DNA of 64,000 nucleotides from Blautia sp. An81 (GTDB lineage: Bacteria > Bacillota > Clostridia > Lachnospirales > Lachnospiraceae). Shown here one piece after another: positions 18,031-26,073 of the stretch. Each line of letters opens with the position of its first letter. The stretch's first letter is position 1. The stretch covers positions 124,001 through 188,000 of the forward strand of contig NZ_NFHH01000003.1 of assembly GCF_002161285.1 (NCBI RefSeq). Reading direction: 5' to 3'. A program made the translations under genes and the position numbers. Under the pieces are notes generated by a model. The model saw only the letters and a list, made by a program, of their open reading frames with translations. It ran no database searches and was not told where the DNA came from.

Positions 18031-19353
18031 ATGGCGTTTTTAACCTTTCGAGGCGGCGTTCATCCTTATGACGGAAAAGAGCTGTCAAAGGAAAAACCTG
18101 TCCGGGAACTCCTTCCCGGAAAAGAACTGGTATATCCGCTGTCACAGCATATCGGCGCTCCGGCGAAACCGATAGTGGCAAAAGGCGACCATGTTCTGGC
18201 AGGTCAGAAAATTGCAGAAATGGGGGGCTTCGTTTCTGCGAACATTCACGCTTCCGTGTCAGGAACTGTGAAGGAGATCAAAAAAGTCAGAAATAATGTA
18301 GGAGCCATGGTGGATGCCATTGTGGTAGAAAACGACGAAAAGTATGAAACTGTAGAATTTCAGAGTGCAGCATCTCTGGAGGCTCTGTCCAAGGAAGAAG
18401 TCCTTGAACGGATCAAAGAAGGCGGCGTTGTGGGAATGGGAGGCGCAGGTTTCCCTACTCATGTAAAGCTGGCGCCAAAAGAACCGGAGAAGATCGAGTA
18501 TGTGCTGGTAAACGGTGCAGAGTGTGAGCCGTACCTTACCTCTGATTACAGAAGAATGCTGGAACAGCCGGAATGGATCATCGGCGGATTAAAGTGTATT
18601 CTGAAACTTTTCGACAACGCAAAAGGCTATATCTGTATTGAGGATAACAAGCCAGACTGTATTTCCAAACTTACAGAGATGGTAAAGGATGAGCCGAAAA
18701 TCGAAGTAAAGACTTTGAAGACCAAGTACCCTCAGGGGGCTGAGCGCTGTCTGATCTATGCGGTGAGCGGCAGAGAAATCAATTCCTCCATGCTTCCTGC
18801 AGATGCAGGCTGCGTCGTGGACAATATTGATACAGTGTGCGCTGTTTACCGGGCAGTTATGGCCGGAGAGCCGGTAATGGACCGTATTGTGACAGTGACT
18901 GGTGAAGCTGTGGCCGATCCCTGTAACTTTAAGGCTAAAATGGGAATGTCCTTTGCTGAGCTTCTGGAGGCAGCCGGCGGACTTAAACAGCCTGCCAAGA
19001 AAATTGTTTCCGGCGGCCCCATGATGGGATTTGCCATGTTTGACTATCATGTTCCTGTGGTAAAGACCTCATCAGCCATGCTTTGCATGACAGAGGACGA
19101 TATCTCTGAGAAAGAACCTACAGCCTGTATTAACTGCGGCAGATGCGTCAATGCCTGCCCGGCAAGGCTGGTGCCTTCAAGACTGGCCACCTATTCGGAA
19201 CACGGACAGGCAGAACTGTTCGAGAAACATCATGGTATGGAATGTGTAGAGTGTGGGTGCTGCAGTTTTGTCTGTCCGGCAAAACGCCCCCTGACCCAGT
19301 CCATGCGTTCCATGAGAAAAATGGTTATGGCAAACCGCAGAAAAGCGAAATAG
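18031..19353 (+). CDS. rnfC: Rnf complex subunit RnfC
   Basis: 440 residues, soluble NADH-binding subunit of the ferredoxin:NAD+ oxidoreductase. The glycine-rich GMGGAGFPTHVK binds NADH/FMN, as in NuoF. Two [4Fe-4S] ferredoxin motifs lie near the C-terminus: CINCGRCVNACP and CVECGCCSFVCP. Ribosome site AAAGGAGG. First gene of rnfCDGEAB, with gaps of -4 to 14 nt. The complex couples electron flow from reduced ferredoxin to NAD+ with export of Na+ or H+. Confidence 0.97.
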   Translation: MAFLTFRGGVHPYDGKELSKEKPVRELLPGKELVYPLSQHIGAPAKPIVAKGDHVLAGQKIAEMGGFVSANIHASVSGTVKEIKKVRNNVGAMVDAIVVENDEKYETVEFQSAASLEALSKEEVLERIKEGGVVGMGGAGFPTHVKLAPKEPEKIEYVLVNGAECEPYLTSDYRRMLEQPEWIIGGLKCILKLFDNAKGYICIEDNKPDCISKLTEMVKDEPKIEVKTLKTKYPQGAERCLIYAVSGREINSSMLPADAGCVVDNIDTVCAVYRAVMAGEPVMDRIVTVTGEAVADPCNFKAKMGMSFAELLEAAGGLKQPAKKIVSGGPMMGFAMFDYHVPVVKTSSAMLCMTEDDISEKEPTACINCGRCVNACPARLVPSRLATYSEHGQAELFEKHHGMECVECGCCSFVCPAKRPLTQSMRSMRKMVMANRRKAK

Positions 19354-19365
19354 GAGGAGAAAGTC

Positions 19366-20325
19366 ATGAGTGAATTATTACACGTATCATCTTCCCCTCA
19401 TGTAAGGTCGAAGGTGGACACCAGCAGCATAATGCTTACAGTGATCATTGCATTACTGCCTGCCACATTATTCGGAATTTATAATTTCGGACCCCACGCC
19501 CTTCTGCTTATCCTGGTAACCATAGCCACCTGTGTGGTAACAGAAGCGGTTTATGAGAAGATTGTACATAAAAAACTTACAGTGAAGGATTACAGTGCAG
19601 TAGTTACAGGACTTCTGCTGGCGCTGAACCTTCCCCCCAAGGCCCCATGGTGGATTGCCGTAATCGGCGGTGTTTTTGCTATTTTGGTAGTAAAACAGCT
19701 TTTTGGCGGTCTTGGACAGAACTTTATGAACCCGGCTCTGGCAGCCAGATGTTTCCTTTTAATTTCCTTTACAGGAAGAATGACAGACTTTGCCGTACCG
19801 GATGGCGCCTGGGGAAATATTGTAGATACTGTATCAGGAGCTACTCCTCTGGCAGCTATGAAATCCGGAGAAACTGTGGATCTGTTAAGTCTCTTCATCG
19901 GAAATGTACAGGGAACCATCGGTGAAACATCAGCTCTTGCCATTTTGATCGGTGCAGCAATCCTTCTGATCAGAGGAATCATTGATTTCAGGATCCCGGT
20001 TGCATATATCCTTACTTTCAGTGTCTTTGCTCTGATTTTTGGCGGACACGGACTGGACTTCTACTATCTGCTGTGCCAGCTCTGCGGCGGCGGATTGATG
20101 ATGGGTGCATGGTTTATGGCTACAGATTATGTCACATCTCCTATTACAAGCAAGGGACGGATCGTATATGGCATCTGCTTAGGTATTTTTACAGGACTTT
20201 TCCGTATCTTCGGAGGAGCCGCAGAGGGGGTTTCCTATGCGATCATTTTCTGCAACCTGCTGGTTCCGCTTATTGAGCGCTTTACCATGCCGGCAGCCTT
20301 CGGAAAAGGAGGTAAGAAAGCATGA
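19366..20325 (+). CDS. rnfD: Rnf complex subunit RnfD
   Basis: 319 residues, integral membrane subunit with about nine to ten segments. SGATPLAAMK near residue 160 carries the Thr that receives covalent FMN in this family. NLPPKAPWW and NFMNPALAAR are typical. It starts 12 nt after rnfC and overlaps rnfG by 4 nt (ATGA). The ApbE-type FMN transferase needed to flavinylate it is not in this window. Confidence 0.96.
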   Translation: MSELLHVSSSPHVRSKVDTSSIMLTVIIALLPATLFGIYNFGPHALLLILVTIATCVVTEAVYEKIVHKKLTVKDYSAVVTGLLLALNLPPKAPWWIAVIGGVFAILVVKQLFGGLGQNFMNPALAARCFLLISFTGRMTDFAVPDGAWGNIVDTVSGATPLAAMKSGETVDLLSLFIGNVQGTIGETSALAILIGAAILLIRGIIDFRIPVAYILTFSVFALIFGGHGLDFYYLLCQLCGGGLMMGAWFMATDYVTSPITSKGRIVYGICLGIFTGLFRIFGGAAEGVSYAIIFCNLLVPLIERFTMPAAFGKGGKKA

Positions 20326-20930
20326 AAAATACAATCATAAAAGATACCATTATCCTTACACTGATCACTTTAGTATCCGGCGGTCTTCTGGGACTGGTCT
20401 ATCAGGTTACCAAAGAGCCTATCGCCCAGCAGGAAGAGCTGGCAAAACAGGAAGCCTATCAGGCGGTTTTTGAAGATGCAGATTCTTTTGAGGTCTGTGT
20501 AGAAGAAGGAGATACGGAAATCTCTCAGTATCTGGCAGACAACGGTTTTGCAAACCAAACTGTCAATGAAGTTATGGAGGCAAAGGATGCTTCCGGTGAG
20601 ACTATCGGTTATGCTCTGAATATGACTACTTCTGAAGGCTATGGCGGCGATATTACTTTCTCCATGGGCGTACAGCTTGATGGAACATTAAATGGAATTT
20701 CCATTCTGACCATTAATGAAACGGCAGGTCTTGGAATGAACGCTACAGATGAATCCTTTAAGGGACAGTTCAGCAATAAAAATGTGGAGTCTTTCACAGT
20801 AACGAAAACAGGGGCTTCCGCAGATAATGAGATCAATGCTATCAGCGGTGCGACCATTACTTCAGATGCGATTACAGGCGGTGTAAACGCTGGTCTGTGT
20901 GCCTTCAATTATGTAAAGGAGGGAGAATAA
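20322..20930 (+). CDS. rnfG: Rnf complex subunit RnfG
   Basis: 202 residues. One N-terminal membrane anchor (about 9-29) and an exported FMN-binding domain. The flavinylation site is SGATITSDA near residue 170, with Thr as the covalent FMN residue; GLGMN upstream is also conserved. It accepts electrons within the Rnf chain on the outer face. Translationally coupled to rnfD. Confidence 0.95.
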   Translation: MKNTIIKDTIILTLITLVSGGLLGLVYQVTKEPIAQQEELAKQEAYQAVFEDADSFEVCVEEGDTEISQYLADNGFANQTVNEVMEAKDASGETIGYALNMTTSEGYGGDITFSMGVQLDGTLNGISILTINETAGLGMNATDESFKGQFSNKNVESFTVTKTGASADNEINAISGATITSDAITGGVNAGLCAFNYVKEGE

Positions 20931-20931
20931 G

Positions 20932-21636
20932 ATGAAAGCAAATACACCTGTGGAACGTTTGTATAACGGTATCATTAAAGAAAATCCCACCTTTGTGCTG
21001 GTTTTGGGTATGTGTCCTACTCTGGCGGTAACAACGGCGGCTATTAACGGTATCGGTATGGGACTTACCACCACCGTAGTCCTTGCTATGTCTAACCTGT
21101 TTATTTCCCTTTTACGGAATATCATTCCGGATAAAGTGCGTATGCCTGCTTACATCGTTGTAGTTGCTTCTTTCGTAACCATCGTTCAGCTGCTTTTACA
21201 GGGATTTATTCCAAGCCTTTATGATTCTCTGGGACTTTATATTCCTCTGATCGTAGTAAACTGTATCATTCTGGGAAGAGCAGAAGCCTATGCTTCTCAG
21301 AACGGCCCTGTAGCTTCTATCTTTGACGGTATTGGTATGGGTCTGGGCTTTACCATGTCCATTACGATTCTGGCTGCTTTCCGTGAACTGATCGGCACAG
21401 GAACAGTTTTTGGATTCCAGATTATGCCAAGCGCTTATGAACCTGCGACGATCTTTATCCTGGCGCCAGGAGCTTTCTTTGTATTGGCTTTTCTGGCAGC
21501 AGTAAGGGCAAAGATCATGGAGAAAAAACCAAAAGAAGAACAGAAACCGGTACATTGCATGGAAGGCGGCTGTGCTTCCTGCAGCAATGAAGCCTGCAGC
21601 GGAAAATTTTATGACAATACGGTTGTGAAGAAGTAA
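20932..21636 (+). CDS. rnfE: Rnf complex subunit RnfE with Cys-rich C-terminal tail
   Basis: 234 residues, six-segment membrane subunit homologous to RnfA. GMCPTLAVT, NCIILGRAEAYAS and the AAFRELIGTG loop are typical. Usual RnfE proteins are about 200 residues; this one adds a cytoplasm-side or exterior tail containing Cys209, Cys214, Cys217 and Cys222 (CMEGGCASCSNEAC). That pattern could bind metal or a cluster, but no known domain fits. Ribosome site GGGAG just before the ATG, 1 nt after rnfG. Confidence 0.95.
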   Translation: MKANTPVERLYNGIIKENPTFVLVLGMCPTLAVTTAAINGIGMGLTTTVVLAMSNLFISLLRNIIPDKVRMPAYIVVVASFVTIVQLLLQGFIPSLYDSLGLYIPLIVVNCIILGRAEAYASQNGPVASIFDGIGMGLGFTMSITILAAFRELIGTGTVFGFQIMPSAYEPATIFILAPGAFFVLAFLAAVRAKIMEKKPKEEQKPVHCMEGGCASCSNEACSGKFYDNTVVKK

Positions 21637-21650
21637 GGGGGGACAGATAA

Positions 21651-22235
21651 ATGGAAGGTTTAGGAAATTTATTAATCATAGCAGTCAGCGCTGCAGTAGT
21701 AAATAATGTCGTATTAAGCCAGTTCTTAGGTCTGTGTCCTTTCTTTGGAGTTTCCAAGAAAATTGAGACAGCGGCAGGAATGGGCGGAGCGGTAATCTTC
21801 GTTATCACCCTTTCTTCCTTTGTGACAGGTCTGGTTTACCAGTTTATCCTGGTTCCGTTGGACATGAGTTATATGCAGACCATTGTGTTTATCCTGGTGA
21901 TCGCAGCTCTGGTACAGTTCGTGGAAATGTTTCTGAAAAAGTCCATGCCTTCTCTGTATCAGAGTCTGGGTGTTTACCTGCCTCTGATCACTACAAACTG
22001 TGCAGTTTTAGGTGTTGCCCTGAATAATGTGCAGTATGGATATAACCTGTTGGAAGGTGTGGTTTACGGTTTTGCTACAGCTACAGGTTTTACCATCTCC
22101 ATCATCTTGATGGCAGGGTTAAGAGAAAAAATGGAGTACAATGATATTCCCAAGTATTTCCAGGGATTTCCTCACGTACTCCTTACAGCCGGATTGATGG
22201 CCATCGCTTTCTTCGGCTTTTCAGGAATCATATAA
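21651..22235 (+). CDS. rnfA: Rnf complex subunit RnfA
   Basis: 194 residues, six membrane segments, homologous to RnfE in inverted arrangement. NNVVLSQFLGLCPFFGVS and TTNCAVLGVAL hold the conserved Cys residues that in Rnf/Nqr structures place an Fe-S cluster between the two subunits. AGLREKM near the end is also conserved. Preceded by AGGGGGG and 14 nt after rnfE. Confidence 0.96.
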   Translation: MEGLGNLLIIAVSAAVVNNVVLSQFLGLCPFFGVSKKIETAAGMGGAVIFVITLSSFVTGLVYQFILVPLDMSYMQTIVFILVIAALVQFVEMFLKKSMPSLYQSLGVYLPLITTNCAVLGVALNNVQYGYNLLEGVVYGFATATGFTISIILMAGLREKMEYNDIPKYFQGFPHVLLTAGLMAIAFFGFSGII

Positions 22236-22248
22236 GGAGGCGTAAGAC

Positions 22249-23037
22249 ATGGTAACAGGTATTATCATTGCGGCAGTCCTGGTAGGGGGCGTAGGTCTCT
22301 TTATTGGACTTTTCCTGGGAATTGCCGGAAAGAAATTTGCAGTAGAAGTAGATGAAAAAGAAATACTGGTAAGGGAAGCTCTTCCCGGAAATAACTGCGG
22401 CGGCTGCGGTTATCCAGGCTGTGACGGTCTGGCAGCAGCTATCGCCAAAGGGGAAGCTCCTGTAAATGCATGTCCCGTAGGCGGTGCAGCAGCGGCAGCT
22501 AAGATTGGAGAGATCATGGGACAGGAGGCAGGAGAAAGTGTTCGGATGACAGCCTTTGTGAAATGTGCAGGGGACTGTGAGAAGGCTGGACAGAGCTATG
22601 AATATACAGGCGTAAAAGACTGTAAGATGGCGGCTCTGATGCAGAACGGCGGTTCCAAGGCTTGTACCTATGGATGTCTGGGCTATGGTTCCTGCGTAAA
22701 GGTCTGCCCCTTTGACGCTATTCATATTATCAACGGCATTGCCAAAGTAGATAAAGAGAAATGTAAGGCCTGCGGCAAATGTGTGGCAGAATGCCCGAAG
22801 AAACTCATTGAGCTGATTCCTTATGACCAGAAACAGGCAGTAGCCTGCAGTTCTAAAGACAAAGGAAAAGCAGTTATGAGCGCCTGTGAGGTAGGATGTA
22901 TCGGATGTAGAAAATGTGTGAAAGAGTGTCCGAAAGAAGCTATCACCGTAGTGGACAACGTAGCTCACATTGACCCGGAAAAATGCATCAACTGCGGCAA
23001 GTGCAAGGCCACCTGCCCAAGGAAGATCATTGTATAA
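22249..23037 (+). CDS. rnfB: Rnf complex subunit RnfB (polyferredoxin)
   Basis: 262 residues. N-terminal membrane anchor, then NNCGGCGYPGCDGLA, the RnfB-specific cluster motif, then four further [4Fe-4S] motifs: CLGYGSCVKVCP, CKACGKCVAECP, CIGCRKCVKECP and CINCGKCKATCP. It is the entry point for electrons from ferredoxin. Cluster number varies among RnfB proteins; five binding regions are visible here. Ribosome site AAGGAGG. Last gene of the rnf operon; no T-tailed terminator follows directly. Confidence 0.96.
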   Translation: MVTGIIIAAVLVGGVGLFIGLFLGIAGKKFAVEVDEKEILVREALPGNNCGGCGYPGCDGLAAAIAKGEAPVNACPVGGAAAAAKIGEIMGQEAGESVRMTAFVKCAGDCEKAGQSYEYTGVKDCKMAALMQNGGSKACTYGCLGYGSCVKVCPFDAIHIINGIAKVDKEKCKACGKCVAECPKKLIELIPYDQKQAVACSSKDKGKAVMSACEVGCIGCRKCVKECPKEAITVVDNVAHIDPEKCINCGKCKATCPRKIIV

Positions 23038-23115
23038 AAGTGATTGAGAAAGAGCAAGGTGCTGTCGTATTACTCAAATTCGAGAATATTTATACATTTT
23101 ATTGCTCAGCCTGCG

Positions 23116-23143
23116 CAGCTTTGAGACTGTAGTCTCAAAGCTG
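23116..23143. repeat. Perfect 13-bp inverted repeat at the 5' edge of the GNAT remnant
   Basis: CAGCTTTGAGACT at 23116-23128 and its exact reverse complement at 23131-23143, with only 2 nt between. No T-run follows. It ends exactly where the truncated GNAT reading frame begins, so it may mark a rearrangement junction, or serve as a weak terminator for rnf. Confidence 0.75.
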
Positions 23144-23598
23144 TGCTCGGCAAATCAACCAGCAGGGAAACACCCTATTTAATAAGAGAACCGGAGGAGA
23201 TCACCCTCACCCTGGAAGAAGAAAAAGAATTTATCAAAGGACAGAACAACTCCGAACATAATCTGCTTCTGATCGGACTGCTGAATGGAGAACATGTAGG
23301 AAATTGTTCACTGATGAGAATGGATTTAAAACGATACCAGCACAGAGCAGTTATGGCCATTGCCCTGTATCAGAAATATGCAGGGCTGGGTATCGGGAGC
23401 ATCATGATAGAAAAGATATTTTCCATAGCAAAAGCACAGGGCATTGAACAGATAGAACTGGAAGTGGCAGCAAGTAATCAGAGAGCGGTTGCCTTATACC
23501 AAAAACTGGGATTTAAAATCTTCGGAACTCTTCCAGACAATATGAAATATAAAGACGGAACTTACGAGGCGGCATATTGGATGATGAAAAAGTTATAA
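23143..23598 (+). pseudogene. GNAT acetyltransferase, probably 5'-truncated
   Basis: 151 residues if read from GTG 23143. The acetyl-CoA binding region is clear: VMAIALYQKYAGLGIGSIMIEK, and the end NQRAVALYQKLGFKIFG is classic GNAT. The frame enters in the middle of the normal fold at RETPYLIREPEE; the first strand and helix, roughly 20-25 residues, are missing. There is no ribosome site before the GTG, and the perfect palindrome at 23116-23143 runs right up to it. I therefore read it as a gene that lost its 5' end. A functional protein from a cryptic start cannot be excluded. Confidence 0.6.
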
Positions 23599-23658
23599 AT
23601 TGCCTGACCATGCCATTTCACGCAATAAAAGCTACCATTCCCGTCACAGCACCCTCTG

Positions 23659-23748
23659 ACCTAAAAAGCCAGCAGCCCACCGCACCCTTCTCGCCGGCGA
23701 ATTCCAGTCTGAGCCGGAAGAAGGGTGCGGTGGGCTGCGTCCTTTTTT
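23659..23748 (+). repeat. Covarying hairpin repeat, copy 1
   Basis: Perfect 20-bp stem: GCAGCCCACCGCACCCTTCT at 23672-23691 pairs with 23719-23738. The loop contains a CCGGC/GCCGG inner pairing and a conserved sequence shared with copy 2 (GAATT, CAGTCTGA). CCTAAAAAGCCA precedes and GCGTCC plus a T-run follows, so it may act as a terminator. Copy 2 lies at 25046-25134 in the same orientation. Confidence 0.85.
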
Positions 23749-23750
23749 GC

Positions 23751-23915
23751 CTAAACATCTATTTTTGCTTGCAGACTACAGAAGGCTGTTTTATAATTAA
23801 TTTAATTCGCAACATTTCTTACCTATACGGTGCAGAAGTAAATCGCACCAAGTTTCAAAACGGCTATTCAGCCGGAAAATCCCACAAATTTTTATAACAA
23901 CTGAATGGGAGAGGC
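23751..23915. other. Gap without a recognised gene
   Basis: Between the hairpin repeat and the nuclease promoter. I see no supported coding frame, RNA gene or strong structure here; an open frame that runs through from 23577 spans the hairpin and is not credible. Confidence 0.5.
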
Positions 23916-23944
23916 TTGCACCCAAAATAAGGGAACAGTATAAT
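23916..23944 (+). promoter_or_regulatory. Sigma-A promoter of the Rpn-like nuclease gene
   Basis: TTGCAC at 23916-23921 and a perfect TATAAT at 23939-23944, 17-bp spacing, giving a leader of about 75 nt. Confidence 0.75.
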
Positions 23945-23993
23945 GATTTTATAGGATAGCTGAGAATCCTGTCTCCTGCCGTTATATTCTGTA

Positions 23994-24025
23994 AGCTCTT
24001 CCATAACAGACAAGGAGGAAGAGCT
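23994..24025 (+). promoter_or_regulatory. Hairpin over the ribosome site of the nuclease gene
   Basis: AGCTCTTCC at 23994-24002 pairs perfectly with GGAAGAGCT at 24017-24025, directly before the ATG. The ribosome site AAGGAGG (24012-24018) lies partly in the loop and partly in the stem, so folding would limit initiation. Confidence 0.55.
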
Positions 24026-25015
24026 ATGAGCAGAAGAAAAAAAGGAAGAATAGCATTGTCTGCATATGATGTCGAAATTTATGAAGCCCTTCAAGAGCCA
24101 AAGGTATTTGCAGATTTGTTTAACGGCAGTCTTTTTGCTGGCCGGCAGCTGATACGAGAAGATATGCTGGAGGAGGAAAATGAAAAAGGGTTGGTAAAAG
24201 CACAGGATAACCATGGAAATCCGGCAATTATTTACCGTGTAAGAGATAACAGTAAGAAAGGATATTTTTCAGAAAACCGGCTGAAGGTTATTCTCGCAGT
24301 AGAAAATCAAAGATCTGTACATTACGGCATGCCAGTACGGAATATGATGTATGATGCAATTGCCTATACGAAAGAAGCTAAGACTTTAGAACAACAAAAT
24401 CGGAAATCTCTGGCATTACAGAAATCAGAGGAATTTTTAAGTGGTTTAAAGAAAGAAGCTAAACTGTCACCAGTCCTTACATTAATATTTTATTATGGAG
24501 AAAACCAGCATTGGGACGGTCCGGTATCCCTGCATGAAATGCTGAACATTCCAAAGGAGCTAGAATCATGGAAAAACTATATACCGGATTATAAGATTAA
24601 TCTGGTAAGCAGCGAAACAGTAAATAAAAACAATTTTCGAACAGGACTAAAAGAAGTGTTCGAGCTTTTGAAAGTTTTTTCAAACAAAGATGAATTGGAA
24701 CAACTTTTGAAAGAAAAAGAAGCACACTATAAAAGTTTAGATATAGAAAAATCTAGGCTTATAGAAACATTTCTCGATATCCCAGTGCTGAAAGAAAATC
24801 AGGAGAAATATAGAGATGAAAGGGGAAAAGTGAATATGTGCACAGCAATCAGAGATATGGTAAAAAGCGGCGAAAAACGGGGAGAAGAAAGAGGAGAGGA
24901 ACGAAGTGCCAGACTGGCATTCCTTCTGGCAAAGATGGACAGATTAGAGGATCTGGAAAAGATATCCAAGGATAAAGAGTACCGTGATAAGCTGTTCCAG
25001 GAGTTTGGAATATAG
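24026..25015 (+). CDS. Rpn-family / PD-(D/E)XK nuclease-type putative transposase
   Basis: 329 residues. The N-terminal ADLFNGSLFAG, the strand LKVILAVENQ with an E-x-Q in place of E-x-K, and MPVRNMMYDAIAY match the Rpn (recombination-promoting nuclease) and PD-(D/E)XK transposase-like families; LSPVLTLIFYYGE and WDGPVSLHEML are also typical. A basic/acidic GEKRGEERGEER stretch and helical tail end the protein. Known Rpn proteins cut DNA and stimulate RecA-independent recombination. It has its own promoter and a start-region hairpin and is flanked by two copies of a hairpin repeat. It may be a mobile or domesticated nuclease; substrate unknown. Confidence 0.78.
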   Translation: MSRRKKGRIALSAYDVEIYEALQEPKVFADLFNGSLFAGRQLIREDMLEEENEKGLVKAQDNHGNPAIIYRVRDNSKKGYFSENRLKVILAVENQRSVHYGMPVRNMMYDAIAYTKEAKTLEQQNRKSLALQKSEEFLSGLKKEAKLSPVLTLIFYYGENQHWDGPVSLHEMLNIPKELESWKNYIPDYKINLVSSETVNKNNFRTGLKEVFELLKVFSNKDELEQLLKEKEAHYKSLDIEKSRLIETFLDIPVLKENQEKYRDERGKVNMCTAIRDMVKSGEKRGEERGEERSARLAFLLAKMDRLEDLEKISKDKEYRDKLFQEFGI

Positions 25016-25045
25016 CGCAACCTGTCAGTAGCACAACCTTCCACC

Positions 25046-25134
25046 CTAAAAAGCCAGCAGCCCGCCTATCCCTTCTCGCCGGCGAATTTCAGTCTGAGCC
25101 GGAAGAAGGAATAGGCGGGCTGCGTCCCTTTTCT
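25046..25134 (+). repeat. Covarying hairpin repeat, copy 2
   Basis: GCAGCCCGCCTATCCCTTCT at 25057-25076 pairs with 25104-25123 (one mismatch in 20). Compared with copy 1, several stem bases differ on both arms so that pairing is kept, while the loop is almost identical. Flanked by CCTAAAAAGCCA and GCGTCCC plus TTTT. It follows the nuclease stop by about 30 nt. Confidence 0.85.
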
Positions 25135-25141
25135 AATCAAT

Positions 25142-25170
25142 TTGCAATTTCACTTCTCCTATGGTAAGAT
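25142..25170 (+). promoter_or_regulatory. Promoter of the NusG_II gene
   Basis: TTGCAA at 25142-25147 and TAAGAT at 25165-25170, 17-bp spacing, 31 bp before the ATG at 25201. Confidence 0.65.
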
Positions 25171-25200
25171 AAAACACAGCCAATCAAACAGGAGAGATTC

Positions 25201-25569
25201 ATGAAGAAAAGAGACTTTATACTGATCGGCGCTGTGCTGGCTGTAGCCCTGCTGTGCTGGCTTATCCCCAGAGGTCTGGGGATTTTTGCTGGAGAGGATG
25301 CTTCTCAGGTACGGATTACCGTGGCCGGGGAAGAATATGGGACCTACAGTCTGTCAGAAGATCAGACAATAGAAATCAATGACACGAACGTCTGTGAAAT
25401 ACAGAATGGAGAAGTAAATATGACAGAGGCGGACTGTCCAGATCAGCTATGTATCCATCAGGGGCCTATTCATATACAAGGTGAGACGATTGTATGCCTC
25501 CCTAACCGCGTAGTGCTGGAAATTACAGGAATGGATACGGAAGAACAATTAGACGGCGTTGTCCAGTAG
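25201..25569 (+). CDS. NusG domain II-containing exported protein
   Basis: 122 residues. One N-terminal membrane anchor (about 7-25) followed by a small beta domain with CPDQLC, a downstream IHIQGETIVCLPNRVVLEI strand pattern and a conserved C-P-N-x-V, the marks of the NusG_II family. It faces the outside and is not a transcription factor. In many Firmicutes this gene pairs with a Gx transporter and flavin/Rnf-related genes, and here the pair lies 2 kb beyond rnf. Its exact role is unknown. Confidence 0.85.
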   Translation: MKKRDFILIGAVLAVALLCWLIPRGLGIFAGEDASQVRITVAGEEYGTYSLSEDQTIEINDTNVCEIQNGEVNMTEADCPDQLCIHQGPIHIQGETIVCLPNRVVLEITGMDTEEQLDGVVQ

Positions 25570-25581
25570 CAGGAGAGAAGA

Positions 25582-26073
25582 ATGAAGAAAACAGCATATA
25601 TGGGCCTTTTTGCGGCAGTTGCCATTATTTTTGGATATGTGGAATCCCTTCTTCCTGTATTTGCAGGAATACCGGGAATTAAGCTTGGACTGGCAAATCT
25701 GGTCACTGTATTTATACTCTATACTTATAGTTTCAGAGAAGCGGCTGCTATATCCCTGATAAGGATTTTAGTAATAGGCTTTATGTTTGGAAATCTTTTT
25801 TCCATTCTGTTCAGCCTGGCAGGAGCTGCCTTAAGTCTTGCATGCATGACTCTGGCAAAAAAATATCTGGGACTTTCTGTGACAGGGGTAAGTATTCTGG
25901 GAGGAGTTACTCATAATCTGGGGCAGATCGTAGTGGCAGTTTTGGTAGTAGAAAATGTAAATCTGTTCTACTATTTCCCGGCATTGCTGATTGCAGGACT
26001 GATCACAGGATTTTTAATCGGAATCCTGTCAGGGGAAATTTTAAAGAGAACACCAGGAAGGAAACTTGTATGA
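25582..26073 (+). CDS. Gx transporter family protein (Hpre_diP_synt_I family)
   Basis: 163 residues, about five membrane segments. The N-terminal YVESLLPVFAGIPGIKLGLANLV is strongly diagnostic of the family once labelled heptaprenyl diphosphate synthase component I. The sequence looks like an ECF-type S component, so small-molecule uptake is more likely than prenyl synthesis, but that is inference. It starts 12 nt after the NusG_II gene and overlaps ruvA by 4 nt. Confidence 0.88.
   Translation: MKKTAYMGLFAAVAIIFGYVESLLPVFAGIPGIKLGLANLVTVFILYTYSFREAAAISLIRILVIGFMFGNLFSILFSLAGAALSLACMTLAKKYLGLSVTGVSILGGVTHNLGQIVVAVLVVENVNLFYYFPALLIAGLITGFLIGILSGEILKRTPGRKLV

Noticed and set aside
23577-23897. 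A 106-codon frame after the GNAT remnant
   Set aside because: It reads straight through the covarying hairpin repeat; composition and the lack of a ribosome site argue against coding.
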